Of a stretch of 45,240 bases of DNA, positions 16,323 to 25,243 are shown piece after piece. The DNA is from DASPKW01 sp038244055 (GTDB lineage Bacteria > Planctomycetota > Phycisphaerae > Tepidisphaerales > Tepidisphaeraceae): NCBI GenBank assembly GCA_038244055.1, contig JBBRTW010000004.1, forward strand, positions 1 through 45,240. The letters are read 5' to 3'. Both the position numbers and the translations under genes were made by a program. Each line of letters begins with the position of its first letter. Position 1 is the first letter of the stretch. The notes beneath the pieces were generated by a model. That model saw nothing but the letters and a program-made list of their open reading frames with translations, was not told the origin of the DNA and searched no databases.

Positions 16323-16351
16323 TTCGCAATTAATTCCCGCCCATTTATGCT
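16323..16351 (+). promoter_or_regulatory. predicted promoter of the FlgG-like lipoprotein gene
   Basis: TTCGCA (16323-16328) and TATGCT (16346-16351) are separated by 17 bases and stand 45 bases upstream of the ATG at 16397, which has its own AAGGAG. This gives a conventional leader of about 39 bases. Confidence 0.35.
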
Positions 16352-16396
16352 GTGAGCCGCACGGAAGCTCAAAACTCCATGGAAGGAGTCCTGGTC

Positions 16397-17296
16397 ATGC
16401 GAAAGTTCCTGCTGCTGGTCGCGATCTGCCTGTTCGACTGGGGATGCCAGTCGAACCAATATGTGACGCGCGACGAATTGCGCGATCTGTTCGCGATCGC
16501 GGGCATGGACAGCGCGGTGAGCAACGCCGGCGTCGATCAGGCGAAACTGGCCGCAATGGTGCAGGAGGCGATGGCCGCGCCCAATCCCGACCAGCGCGCG
16601 GCCGGCGCACTGGCGGCCGCCGATGCGAAGACATCAAAGCTGGCCGATGCTTTGGCGGCGATCGACCGGGCGATGGCGATCTGCCAGATCAACATCGCCA
16701 ACGCCGGCACGACCGCATATAAATGCAGCCGCGTCGTCAGTAACCCGGCCGGCGCTGTGGCGTTTCGGATGGACTTCACTCAGGGCTCGCTCGAAAATAC
16801 GGGCCGGCCGATGGATCTGGCGATCCAGGGCGAAGGGTTCTTCAAAGTCCGCACGTTGGAAGGCGGCGGTTTCGCCTACACTCGAAACGGGAATTTCTTC
16901 ATCAACAAGGTCGGCGACATCGTCCTGGGCCAAGGTGATGGGTATGCACTTCTTCCGCGTATCACGGTCCCCGCCAACACGACGGAGGTGACGATCAGCC
17001 AGGATGGAAGGGTCGAGGTCCAAACCGCGGGAGCCGCGTCCAGGAAACATGTCGGCCAGATCGCGCTTGCACGATTTTTGAATCCCGACGGGCTGGCTCT
17101 TTTGGGTGGGTCGCTCTTCATCGAGACGAACGACAGCGGCCCTCCCCGCGAAGTCAACCTCCGCAACGGCGACTCATTTGTGCTGCAAGGGATTCTGGAA
17201 GGATCGAACGTGGACTTGGGGCGCGAGCGGATTCGAATGAAGTTCCTGCAAAACTGGCGGGAGGCGGTGATGAAGGCTGTGGACGCTTCAAAATAG
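16397..17296 (+). CDS. FlgG-like (flagellar rod/hook family) lipoprotein
   Basis: From the ATG at 16397 (AAGGAG 8 bases upstream) the protein has 299 residues. The signal peptide ends in the lipobox FDWGC (Cys17), so it should be lipidated. After a helical Ala-rich part comes a block like flagellar rod proteins FlgF/FlgG: NIANAGTTAYKCSR, QGSLENTGRPMDLAIQGEGFF, YTRNGNFFINKVGDIV, and at the C-terminus LQGILEGSNVDLGRERIRM. In FlgG the N-terminus is not lipidated and the gene sits in a flagellar cluster; no flagellar gene is visible here. It may be a periplasm-facing anchored homologue with a non-flagellar role, which is an inference. Confidence 0.82.
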   Translation: MRKFLLLVAICLFDWGCQSNQYVTRDELRDLFAIAGMDSAVSNAGVDQAKLAAMVQEAMAAPNPDQRAAGALAAADAKTSKLADALAAIDRAMAICQINIANAGTTAYKCSRVVSNPAGAVAFRMDFTQGSLENTGRPMDLAIQGEGFFKVRTLEGGGFAYTRNGNFFINKVGDIVLGQGDGYALLPRITVPANTTEVTISQDGRVEVQTAGAASRKHVGQIALARFLNPDGLALLGGSLFIETNDSGPPREVNLRNGDSFVLQGILEGSNVDLGRERIRMKFLQNWREAVMKAVDASK

Positions 17297-17311
17297 CGAT
17301 ATCCCTCGACG

Positions 17312-17329
17312 CGCTCCGCAAGCGGAGCG
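17312..17329. terminator. hairpin between convergent genes
   Basis: A perfect stem CGCTCCGC-AA-GCGGAGCG lies 15 bases after one stop (17296) and 16 bases from the end of the convergent kinase gene (17345). There is no long T-run, so the assignment as a bidirectional terminator rests on position and symmetry. Confidence 0.55.
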
Positions 17330-17344
17330 GCTAAAATAAGATTC

Positions 17345-18904
17345 TCAGATCACCACCGTCCCCACCTCCCACGCCCCCTCGCTCGTCCCTGTCAGCGCCT
17401 CGGCCTTCCTCCCCGTGCGCTTCTCATATTCGCTCATCAGGTCGGCGATTCCATCATCCGTCTTCTCGCCAATGTTCGCCAGGATCGCCACCGTTCCCCC
17501 CTGCCCGCCGCCGGTGATTTTAGCTCCATAGAACCCGGCCCGCTCGTTCTTGCGCACGAGTTCCACCAGCACATCGCACTCCTCCGCCCCCAGCAGGGCA
17601 TCGCGCGTGTACGATACGTGCGAGCCGTACATCAGGTGCCCCGCCATATCCAGGATCACCGACCGCTCGGCCGTGTGCGGAGCCATCGCGCCGGCCTTCT
17701 CGATAAACGCGATGAAATTCTGCACCCGGTCCGCCTCGTGGACGTGGTGATCCGTCGCCGACTGCACCGGGTAGCTCTCGCCCAGGTCCACCTTCGTCGC
17801 CGTATCCATCGTCGCGCCATAGGTGGCGATGAACTCATCTCCCTTCATCGACTCCGGAAGAAACGACCGAAAATAGTGCTTGTAATCATCCAGCGGAAGA
17901 TTCGCCAGATAGCCGTCGGTCGGATCGCCCACCAGATCCTTCCCGGCCGCGTGCCCGAACTGCCGCATCTTCTCCAGGATCATCCGATGCCCCATGAACG
18001 CGGCCGTGCGCGTCCGCCCATACCGCCCGCCGCCGACGCTGTGCCGCACGCCGGTGTTGATGCCGATCGCGCGGATGCCTTCGGGCAGCGCCAGCGTCCC
18101 CCGCAGTTCGTGCGGCTGGCAGAAGAGCTTGAGCAGGCTCCCCGCCCGCCCGGCGCAGCTCGTCACCTGATCCATGATCCCACAAGGCGCGCCGACGATC
18201 GCATTCTCCACGCGCTGGCACAGCGCCGCCAGCCGCATCGGGTCGAGCCGATCGCCCAGGTTGAAGTGGTCGCGCAGGTTCATCATCGTGGCCACTTCGA
18301 TCGCGGCCGACGAGGACACCCCCGCCCCGATCGGTATCGAAGTGTGAAGCGCCAGATCCAATCCCCGCATATTCGGGTCCGCCAGGTCGATCAGCTTCGC
18401 CTCGTGGAGAACGAAGAAGCAGCCGATCAGATACGCCGCCCAGCGCCGATTGGGATCGGCATTGAAATCGCGCCGCAGTGACTCCGCACTGGCGGCCGCC
18501 AGCGCATCGAGAGAAATGCGAAGCGTGAAGGGTTTATGCTCGTCGAAGAGATTGAACGAGAAGACCTGGATATCGCGGTCCGGCCTCTGGGCCAGCGCCA
18601 CCCCGGCCGCGCGATCGAGCGTCCCCTCGCACACCATCGCCCCGGTGTAATCGGCGATGCCCCCCATCACATCCAGCCGGCCCGGCGCGCGGGAAATACG
18701 AATCGGCTGGCGAGGTCCGCCCGGGTGGGCAGGCGCGGCGAATTCCGGCAGTTCGCGCGATAACCGGGCCAGCAGCGTCGGGATCGGTTCGAGCTTCAGC
18801 AGGTCAGGGCGCGGGGGTGCGCACGCCGGGCTGGGTGACCGGCCGGACGACGGGCTGAGTGGTCGTGGGTTGGGTGACGGCGGGCTGGGAGGTGGGGACT
18901 GCAC
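17345..18904 (-). CDS. GHMP-family sugar kinase, L-arabinokinase-like
   Basis: The core starts with RISRAPGRLDVMGGIADYTG. The DVMGGIADY version, rather than the EHTDYN of galactokinase, matches L-arabinokinases, as do TGVRHSVGGGRYG and AAFMGHRMI. Other GHMP motifs are PIGAGVSSSAA and KITGGGQGGT. It probably phosphorylates the anomeric carbon of arabinose or galactose. The start is unclear. No ATG precedes the core. GTG at 18904 has AGGAGA 7 bases before it, but then the first 34 residues are Pro/Ser-rich and overlap the upstream gene by 101 bases. A CTG at 18802, right after the upstream stop, would give 485 residues. The frame is open to a TTG at 18931. Confidence 0.85.
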   Translation of the reverse strand: MQSPPPSPPSPNPRPLSPSSGRSPSPACAPPRPDLLKLEPIPTLLARLSRELPEFAAPAHPGGPRQPIRISRAPGRLDVMGGIADYTGAMVCEGTLDRAAGVALAQRPDRDIQVFSFNLFDEHKPFTLRISLDALAAASAESLRRDFNADPNRRWAAYLIGCFFVLHEAKLIDLADPNMRGLDLALHTSIPIGAGVSSSAAIEVATMMNLRDHFNLGDRLDPMRLAALCQRVENAIVGAPCGIMDQVTSCAGRAGSLLKLFCQPHELRGTLALPEGIRAIGINTGVRHSVGGGRYGRTRTAAFMGHRMILEKMRQFGHAAGKDLVGDPTDGYLANLPLDDYKHYFRSFLPESMKGDEFIATYGATMDTATKVDLGESYPVQSATDHHVHEADRVQNFIAFIEKAGAMAPHTAERSVILDMAGHLMYGSHVSYTRDALLGAEECDVLVELVRKNERAGFYGAKITGGGQGGTVAILANIGEKTDDGIADLMSEYEKRTGRKAEALTGTSEGAWEVGTVVI

Positions 18905-19412
18905 CTTTGATCTCCTGCATTTCGAGCACAACCTGATTCGTCAGCCGCTGCCCCGCGTGCTCGAACGTCACCTGGAGGACGTAGCTTTTATCCAGGCGTA
19001 TCTGCGGAAAGGCCAGTTGGAAGCTGTAGGTGCGGCTGATGCGGTTCCAGTGCATCTTCTGCTCTTCGAGCGTCAGCAGCGTACCGCGCCATAGCGCCAG
19101 GCGAACGCCGCGCGGGTCGGGATGATTGCGCTGATAGGCGTAGAGCTCAAACGTGGCGGTGCCGGTGGCCTTGGTTGGATCCCGGAAGCGATCCTGCAAC
19201 TCGATCAGGGCCTCGATGCCATCGGGCTTGCCCTCGCCGCTCCAGTCTTTCACGGATGTGAAGGGATGAATGCGGAGATCGCTCGGCCCGAACATCGATG
19301 TATCGGTGGTCGTGCGATCCTCGGACCGGCTCGCCGGCTGGCACCCGAGCGCAAGAATGGAAGAAGTCACAACCAACCCGGAAAAAGCGCAGCGCCACGG
19401 TCGAGATCCCAT
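18804..19412 (-). CDS. lipoprotein of unknown function
   Basis: From the ATG at 19412 the product is 202 residues: a signal peptide with lipobox LALGC (PWRCAFSGLVVTSSILALGC), then a beta-rich domain (FGPSDLRIHPFTSV, IEALIELQDRF, ATFELYAYQRN, SYVLQVTFEHAGQRL) and a Thr/Gln/Pro-rich tail with repeated TQP (VTQPTTTQPVVRPVTQP). I do not recognise the family. The DNA coding for the tail may also encode the N-terminus of the kinase in another frame. The kinase follows on the same strand, so the two probably share an mRNA. Confidence 0.72.
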   Translation of the reverse strand: MGSRPWRCAFSGLVVTSSILALGCQPASRSEDRTTTDTSMFGPSDLRIHPFTSVKDWSGEGKPDGIEALIELQDRFRDPTKATGTATFELYAYQRNHPDPRGVRLALWRGTLLTLEEQKMHWNRISRTYSFQLAFPQIRLDKSYVLQVTFEHAGQRLTNQVVLEMQEIKGAVPTSQPAVTQPTTTQPVVRPVTQPGVRTPAP

Positions 19413-19464
19413 GGGCGGAATGTAGGGGTGGGGAGGAATGGTGTCAATCGACCGAGGTGTCATT

Positions 19465-19496
19465 AAAAAAGCGGCAGCCGAAATTCGGCTGCCGCT
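19465..19496 (-). terminator. rho-independent terminator of the PEP-CTERM gene
   Basis: Read on the minus strand, AGCGGCAGCCGAA and TTCGGCTGCCGCT form a 13-base perfect stem around a single-base centre (so a few inner bases must open), followed immediately by TTTTTT. It starts about 30 bases after the stop of the PEP-CTERM gene. It is the best canonical terminator of the window. Confidence 0.88.
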
Positions 19497-19524
19497 CAGG
19501 TTCAATTCTTGAATCAGACTTGGA

Positions 19525-20922
19525 TCAGGCCCGGCGACGGCGGGCGAAGGCAAACAGCCCGGCGACCGAGATGCCACCGATGAGGGTGGTGGGTTCGGGG
19601 ACGCCAACGCCATCGCGATTGGAATCCGCAAACATCACAGTGCCACCGACATTCTGAAGCTGCCACTGACCGCCAACCGCGGTGAAGTCAAGGAGCTTGT
19701 GTTCGCCCCCATCGATCTGGAAGGTATCGGCGATGCTTTTGTTGCCGATGCGGAATGGAATCTGCACGGTGTGCGTGCTATCGCTCATGTTGCTGAGCAG
19801 GATCTCAAGTTTGCCCTGGGTAAGCGAGTAAACGCCCGACCAAGCCACACCCGAAGTCTCCAGCGTCTGTCGGCCAGAACCGACAATGGTCACGCCCGTA
19901 TCGATCGTAGCGACAGCATGGTCCGCTGCGGCAAACACGCTGTCCATTTGGGGAATATGCCAGCCTTGGGCAATGTCCGATTCCATCTGAGCGGCGGTAT
20001 AGCCGACAACACCGGGATCAAGGGCATGAACGCCGTCTGCGCCTCTGAGGCGATAGTGGGCGATCAAGGCAGAGAAGTCACCACGCGAAAGAAGTTGCCC
20101 CGAAGTGCCATGGGCCGCATCGAAGATAAATGCCGGCTGACCGTTGGGAGCCGTGCCGTTAACCAAAAACGGATTACCCCAGTTGTTGAAGCGGGCAACA
20201 TAGGGAATATGGGCGTGCCCAGCCGGCAGTGCCGCGGTCACCAAGGACGCTCGGGTGATCGGAAGGGTGAAAAACGCCGACCGAACATTGGGCGCGGAAG
20301 AATTTCCGGCAATCGGGTTTCGCAGATCGGGCGAGCCGGGATACAACTCTTCGTTCGCCATGTTCACGCCCGCCGCTGAATAATCGGCGCTGGTGAACGT
20401 GGTTTGGTGATGTCCGCCGGTATCAATGACCGTAGTGGGACGGGTCGGGTCATTGGTGACAGGATAAAGATCGAAGTTGCCGACGTACGAAGTATTGTTC
20501 AAAATCGACGGCCCCGTGCCTGCGCTAAGCTTGATGGCACTCACCAAACTCGTCGTACGCCCAATTGCAGTGCCACCCTCATAATCCAGAAAACTGAATT
20601 TGACGTTGTTCGGGCCATAAACCGTGTTAACGGTGCCCACAGTCGGCACCACCTCATTGCGTACCTTCAAGGCCTTATTAGGCTGGCCTGCGAGATACGA
20701 ACTCACGGCAGCCGCATTGCCATTATTTAGAAATGGAGCGGGGGTGAATGATGGGATTGATAGTGGCGGCCCGGTAAGCGGGTCAGAATTCCAATCGAAT
20801 AGATTATCGGCCTTCGCCGATAGCGAGACCATACAACTCGCGGCCGCTAATGCCACGATGCGCAAGCCTCGCGAAATCTTACGGGACCACATGGACGCCC
20901 TCGTCATCTCTCCTCGATACAT
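19525..20922 (-). CDS. secreted PEP-CTERM protein of unknown function
   Basis: The 465-residue protein has a signal peptide (LRIVALAAASCMVSLSAKA) and at the C-terminus the PEP-CTERM signal VPEPTTLIGGISVAGLF, a membrane segment and the basic end ARRRRA. Such proteins are exported, processed at the PEP motif by exosortase and linked to the cell surface or released with exopolysaccharide. The body is Asn/Thr/Ser-rich with no domain that I recognise. GAGGAG stands 7 bases before the ATG at 20922; a second ATG 15 bases downstream also has GAGGAG before it. The GC content is lower than in the neighbours. A strong terminator follows. Confidence 0.82.
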   Translation of the reverse strand: MYRGEMTRASMWSRKISRGLRIVALAAASCMVSLSAKADNLFDWNSDPLTGPPLSIPSFTPAPFLNNGNAAAVSSYLAGQPNKALKVRNEVVPTVGTVNTVYGPNNVKFSFLDYEGGTAIGRTTSLVSAIKLSAGTGPSILNNTSYVGNFDLYPVTNDPTRPTTVIDTGGHHQTTFTSADYSAAGVNMANEELYPGSPDLRNPIAGNSSAPNVRSAFFTLPITRASLVTAALPAGHAHIPYVARFNNWGNPFLVNGTAPNGQPAFIFDAAHGTSGQLLSRGDFSALIAHYRLRGADGVHALDPGVVGYTAAQMESDIAQGWHIPQMDSVFAAADHAVATIDTGVTIVGSGRQTLETSGVAWSGVYSLTQGKLEILLSNMSDSTHTVQIPFRIGNKSIADTFQIDGGEHKLLDFTAVGGQWQLQNVGGTVMFADSNRDGVGVPEPTTLIGGISVAGLFAFARRRRA

Positions 20923-21577
20923 CTCCGCACTCCTCGCTGGCTAGTCGTACTGTGCCCTTTTTTCCCACGCGACACTGACGACATGTTCTGCAGTCTGCCT
21001 TAGAAATAGACTCCACTATCTCGTGGCACTTCATAAGCTACCTGATCCTCCCTAACTCAACAAGGGGAAAGTTTAGAAAATTATAGTAAATGATCAGGTA
21101 CGCGCATTATCCGCCGTCGTCGTGCCCAGGCGAGGAGATTGCCTGATAATATGGGTAATCCACTTCCGGGGGAATGGAGTAGCCGAGCTTGAATACGCCT
21201 GTCTGTAGAATTTTTCACAATCTCCGTCTTTTGGGGTTGACCTTCGCGTCCTATAACCGTATTTAGTCTTCAGTCGATTCGGCATCTCGCCGAAACGATC
21301 TTTGCAGTTCCGGTTACGAATCAGCTTCGCCACCGTTTCTCCCCGAGTCGGTGGCAGCTAACGGGTCAAACGACGACCGTCAATCGTCGCTTGCCCCCGG
21401 GTGTCTGAGCGGCACCCAGCCCTATTGTCCTCACCGGACATCGTCAACGGGCAGATTCGTATCTCCACAGGCCATCCTTCCTTCGGCCTAGAGCCCGGAA
21501 CCCCCCTGCTGTTTCCATTTTTATGTTTTGTCCCTTGGGGACTTTTGCGCCCCCCGGGCCGCTCTTCAGGAAGGTCA
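20923..21577. other. 655-base intergenic region between divergent secreted-protein genes
   Basis: This should contain both promoters, but none is clear. A 9-base inverted repeat, TACCTGATC (21039-21047) and GATCAGGTA (21092-21100), flanks an AT-rich stretch and could be an operator. On the minus strand 21333-21094 a frame of 79 codons is open, but it has no recognisable domain; a second minus-strand frame gives a plausible short tail (KLGYSIPPEVDYPYYQ) directly after a stop, so a gene remnant is possible. The last 200 bases before the subtilase are GC-rich and hold nothing I can identify. Confidence 0.5.
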
Positions 21578-23608
21578 ATGACGATTCGTAAACCCATCAA
21601 ATTCGAGCAGTTAGAACGACGCGAGATGCTCACCGCCATGCCTTGGGGAGCCCAGGCGAAGCTGATCGGCCAGGACTTGGTCGCCCAGCGGTTCCCCGGC
21701 CTGACTGGCGCTGGTGAAACCGTTGTCGTCATCGATTCCGGCGTCGCCTACACGCATCCAGCCCTAGCGGGCAAATACGCCGGGGGTTGGGATTTTGCGT
21801 CGAACGATTCCAACCCGTGGCCGGACTCCAATCCGCACGGCACTGGCGTGGCGACCATGATCGCCGCCAATGCCTACGACTTTAAGGGCTACCACTATCA
21901 GGGAATCGCACCCGGCGTGAAGATCATCGCGCTCCGCGAAGTCAACTCATATGGAGCGGACGCCGCGTTAAAATGGGTCGTTGCGAACAAAGCAAAATAC
22001 AACATCACGGCCGTGAACATGACAGATTGGGGGGGCGGCACTCGGGCCACGTTCCTTTCGATGCAGACCAGCATGAAAACGCTCGGGGCCATGAACGTGT
22101 TGATTTCGATCCCATCGGGCAATAGCGGCACCGGGGCGGTGGTCCCCGTTTATGGGGGCGGCGAAGTCGCCGTCGGATCCACCAATTCATGGGGGGGAAT
22201 CGCCGGCTCGACAACGCGCGGCGCCGCGCTGGCCTTCCTGGCCCCGGCCGAAAAAATCACCCTGCCCTACTATTACGGCGGCCCGATCTATACCGATGCC
22301 GCCGTGGGAACGAGCTGGGCCGCCCCCCAGATCGCCGGCGCAACGGCCATCTTGCGGCAGATCGATCCCGCGTTCACCAACGCCCAGATCAAGTCAATCC
22401 TGACTCAAAGCGGCACCAAGACCTATGACTCGGTCACCAGGCTGACCTTTCCACGACTGAACCTGTATGCGGCTGTGCTCCTGGCCTACCAGATGGCCGG
22501 CAAGCCAGTTCCAAACCTCCCCGCGCCCGCACCGGATCCGACGCCGACGCCAACCCCCACTCCGACTCCCCCCCCTGTCGTCGTCGCGCCCACAACCCTT
22601 CCACCACTCGCCGATGGCACGGTCCTTCAAACCGAGGATTTTGACGCCGGCGCGCCCGGTGTCGCCTACCGCGAACTCGATCCGAAAAACTGGGGCGGTG
22701 TGAATTATCGCACGGGCACGGGTGTGGATATCGTCGCCACCACCGACTTGGGATCGACCCGGGCCGTCGGCGGCAATCGCGCCACCGAGTGGCTCAAGTA
22801 CACCGTCAATGTCACCTCGGCCGGGACCTACACGGCGGAGTTCCGCGTCGCTTCCAAGGGCGATGGCGGCAAGTTCCACCTCGAAGTCGATGGTGTGAAC
22901 GTCACCGGCGCGATGTCGGCCGGGAACAGCGGCGACTGGAATGAGTACACCAGCGTGCTCAAATCCGGCATCAACCTGACGGCCGGGAAACACACCCTGA
23001 AACTGGTGTTTGACGCCATCGGCGGCAGCGGCGGAATTGCGAATTTCAACCTGATGAAGTTCACCAAGGCCGTCGTCGCCACCCCCGTCGCCACACCCGC
23101 CGCGGCGCCCGCAACAACCACCAGCCCCTTCGCGACGGTCAATCTCACCCCTGGCGTTGCCAATCGGATCCAGGCCGAGAATTTCGACATCGGCCCGCGC
23201 GGCACGGCCTATTACGATACCGACACGATCAACACCGGCGGCAAGTACCGCACCAACACGGGCGTCGATATCGATCTGACCAACGATGTCGCCGGCGGTT
23301 ACATGGTCGGCGCGACCAAGGCCGGCGAGTGGATGAATTACACGGTCAACGTGACCAAGGCCGGCATCTTTAACATCGATGTCCGCGAGGCCACGCAGTA
23401 CACGGGCGGCAAGTTCCATATCGCCGTCGATGGCCACAATGTCTCGGGCTCCATGACCTTCACCAACACCGGAAGCTTCATCCGCTGGAGCGATGTCAGC
23501 AAATCCGGCATCGGAATGTCCGCGGGCAAGCACATCATCTCGATCGTGATTGAATCCACCGGCAACGGCCCGGTCGCCGCCAATATCAACTGGATCAAGG
23601 TCAGTTGA
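21578..23608 (+). CDS. secreted subtilisin-like protease with two CBM6-type modules
   Basis: From the ATG at 21578 (AGGAAGG just upstream) the product is 676 residues. It opens with FEQLERREMLTA, the planctomycete LExRxxLxA sorting motif, in place of a classical signal peptide. A subtilase domain follows with the catalytic triad Asp53 (VIDSG), His87 (NPHGTG) and Ser246 (GTSWAAP), plus Asn182 for the oxyanion hole. After a Pro/Thr linker (PTPTPTPTPTPPP) come two homologous beta-sandwich modules (about 345-480 and 510-676) with QTEDFD/QAENFD and GEWMNYTVNV, typical of CBM6-like carbohydrate-binding domains. It is likely an extracellular, glycan-targeted protease. Confidence 0.9.
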   Translation: MTIRKPIKFEQLERREMLTAMPWGAQAKLIGQDLVAQRFPGLTGAGETVVVIDSGVAYTHPALAGKYAGGWDFASNDSNPWPDSNPHGTGVATMIAANAYDFKGYHYQGIAPGVKIIALREVNSYGADAALKWVVANKAKYNITAVNMTDWGGGTRATFLSMQTSMKTLGAMNVLISIPSGNSGTGAVVPVYGGGEVAVGSTNSWGGIAGSTTRGAALAFLAPAEKITLPYYYGGPIYTDAAVGTSWAAPQIAGATAILRQIDPAFTNAQIKSILTQSGTKTYDSVTRLTFPRLNLYAAVLLAYQMAGKPVPNLPAPAPDPTPTPTPTPTPPPVVVAPTTLPPLADGTVLQTEDFDAGAPGVAYRELDPKNWGGVNYRTGTGVDIVATTDLGSTRAVGGNRATEWLKYTVNVTSAGTYTAEFRVASKGDGGKFHLEVDGVNVTGAMSAGNSGDWNEYTSVLKSGINLTAGKHTLKLVFDAIGGSGGIANFNLMKFTKAVVATPVATPAAAPATTTSPFATVNLTPGVANRIQAENFDIGPRGTAYYDTDTINTGGKYRTNTGVDIDLTNDVAGGYMVGATKAGEWMNYTVNVTKAGIFNIDVREATQYTGGKFHIAVDGHNVSGSMTFTNTGSFIRWSDVSKSGIGMSAGKHIISIVIESTGNGPVAANINWIKVS

Positions 23609-23693
23609 GTCCTGGCCGGTCGCATTCGCAACCGTGAGCCAATAGAGGTCAGGGCCGCGCCCCCGCCGGCCGATACTCTCATGGGAGAGGGTC

Positions 23694-25199
23694 TTGGCGC
23701 GCATTGAGTTGCATCGCCGGCGACGGTATCACGGTTTCATAGTGAAGAGTTCAGCGGGTGACATCGTCGTGATCGGAGCGGGCCCGGCGGGCTTGACCGC
23801 GGCATTTGAATTGTCGCGGACGGGTCGGCGCGGAATCATCGTCGAGAGCGATTCGATCGTCGGGGGAATCGCGCGGACGGTGGAGCGCGACGGCTACCGC
23901 TTCGATATCGGCGGCCACCGATTCTTCACGAAGGTCAAGGAAATCGAGCGCCTCTGGGAGGAGATGCTGGGCGAGCCGATGCTGGTGCGAAAGCGGCTTT
24001 CGCGCATTTTCTACGAAGCAAAGTTCTACGACTATCCGCTCAAGCCGTGGAACGCCCTGCGAAACATGGGCATCGTGCGGGCGGCGGCCTGCATGGCGAG
24101 CTACGCCTGGGCGAAACTGCGCCCGATCCCCCATCCCACCAATTACGCACAGTGGGTCTCCAACCAGTTCGGCCGCAGGCTTTTTCGGATGTTCTTCGAA
24201 TCGTACACGGAAAAAGTGTGGGGCATCCCCTGCACGGAAATCGGGGCCGATTGGGCGGCCCAGCGCATCAAGGGGCTCAGCCTGGGCAGCGCGATCCGCT
24301 CGGCGCTGCTGGGCCGGCCAAAAAATGGCGCGGTGATCACCACCCTGATCGATGAATTCAAATACCCGCGGCATGGCCCCGGTCAATTGTGGGAAAACTG
24401 CGCCAAGACCCTTGTGCAGCGCCGCTGGGAATTGCGATTGAATACGCGCGTCGAAGGCGTGATATCCGTCGGCGACCGGGTGACCGAAGTGATGGTGCGC
24501 GGCCCAGAGCGGCAAGTCGAGCGATTACCCGCATCCGAAGTCTTTTCATCCATGCCGCTGCGGGAACTTCTGGGCGGAATGCAGCCCGCCGCGCCGGCCG
24601 CGGTGCTCGATGCGGCCAACAAGCTGGCCTACCGCGATTTTCTGGTCGTTGCCCTGGTTATCGATTCGGCCGAGATGTTCCCCGACAACTGGATCTACAT
24701 CCACTCGAGCCAGGTCCACGTCGGGCGAATCCAGAACTTCAAAAACTGGAGCCCCGACCTCGTTCCCGACCCGGCGACGACGTGCCTGGGCATGGAGTAT
24801 TTCGTCAACCAGGGCGATGCGCTTTGGTCATCGAGCGATGATGAGCTGGTGCAACTGGCGTATCGGGAGCTCAGCCAGATCGGCCTGGCGAGCGGAAACC
24901 TCATCAAGGGGTATGTTATTCGCATGCCCAAGGCCTATCCCGTTTACGATACGGGCTATAAAGCCCGGCTGGACACGATTCGGCAATGGCTTGGCGGCTT
25001 CGTGAACCTGCACTGCATCGGGCGCAATGGCCAACATCGATACAACAACCAGGATCATTCGATGGCCACTGCCTTGATCGCGGCGCGGAACGTGACGCAG
25101 GACCTGGACCGCGATCCCTGGGCGGTAAACGAGGATGCGGAATACCACGAGATTGCCCGAACCGAGCGCGCCGCGCCGGAGGTCTCGGAAAAGAAATGA
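23694..25199 (+). CDS. FAD-dependent oxidoreductase (UDP-galactopyranose mutase/amine-oxidase-like)
   Basis: The 501-residue protein has the dinucleotide-binding motif VVIGAGPAGL (GAGPAG at 28-33), then IVGGIARTVERDGYRFDIGGHRFF. The latter is typical of UDP-galactopyranose-mutase-like and protoporphyrinogen-oxidase-like enzymes; the C-terminal GRNGQHRYNNQDHSM closes the FAD site. GAGAGGG precedes the TTG start, which is preferred to the in-frame GTG at 23742, which has no ribosome site. The gene before the GT87 glycosyltransferase could supply or modify a sugar or lipid precursor; this is inference. The substrate is unknown. Confidence 0.82.
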   Translation: MARIELHRRRRYHGFIVKSSAGDIVVIGAGPAGLTAAFELSRTGRRGIIVESDSIVGGIARTVERDGYRFDIGGHRFFTKVKEIERLWEEMLGEPMLVRKRLSRIFYEAKFYDYPLKPWNALRNMGIVRAAACMASYAWAKLRPIPHPTNYAQWVSNQFGRRLFRMFFESYTEKVWGIPCTEIGADWAAQRIKGLSLGSAIRSALLGRPKNGAVITTLIDEFKYPRHGPGQLWENCAKTLVQRRWELRLNTRVEGVISVGDRVTEVMVRGPERQVERLPASEVFSSMPLRELLGGMQPAAPAAVLDAANKLAYRDFLVVALVIDSAEMFPDNWIYIHSSQVHVGRIQNFKNWSPDLVPDPATTCLGMEYFVNQGDALWSSSDDELVQLAYRELSQIGLASGNLIKGYVIRMPKAYPVYDTGYKARLDTIRQWLGGFVNLHCIGRNGQHRYNNQDHSMATALIAARNVTQDLDRDPWAVNEDAEYHEIARTERAAPEVSEKK

Positions 25200-25243
25200 C
25201 GGCCGGGTTTGGGACGTGAAATACAACAGGCGAGGCGCAGACG

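Noticed and set aside
21361..21577. Riboswitch upstream of the subtilase
   Set aside because: Some short stems are possible in this GC-rich leader, but no conserved riboswitch core could be matched and the gene is not a typical riboswitch target.
22394..23704. 436-codon minus-strand frame opposite the CBM6 modules of the subtilase
   Set aside because: Shadow frame of Asp/Gly/Val-rich composition without a recognisable domain.
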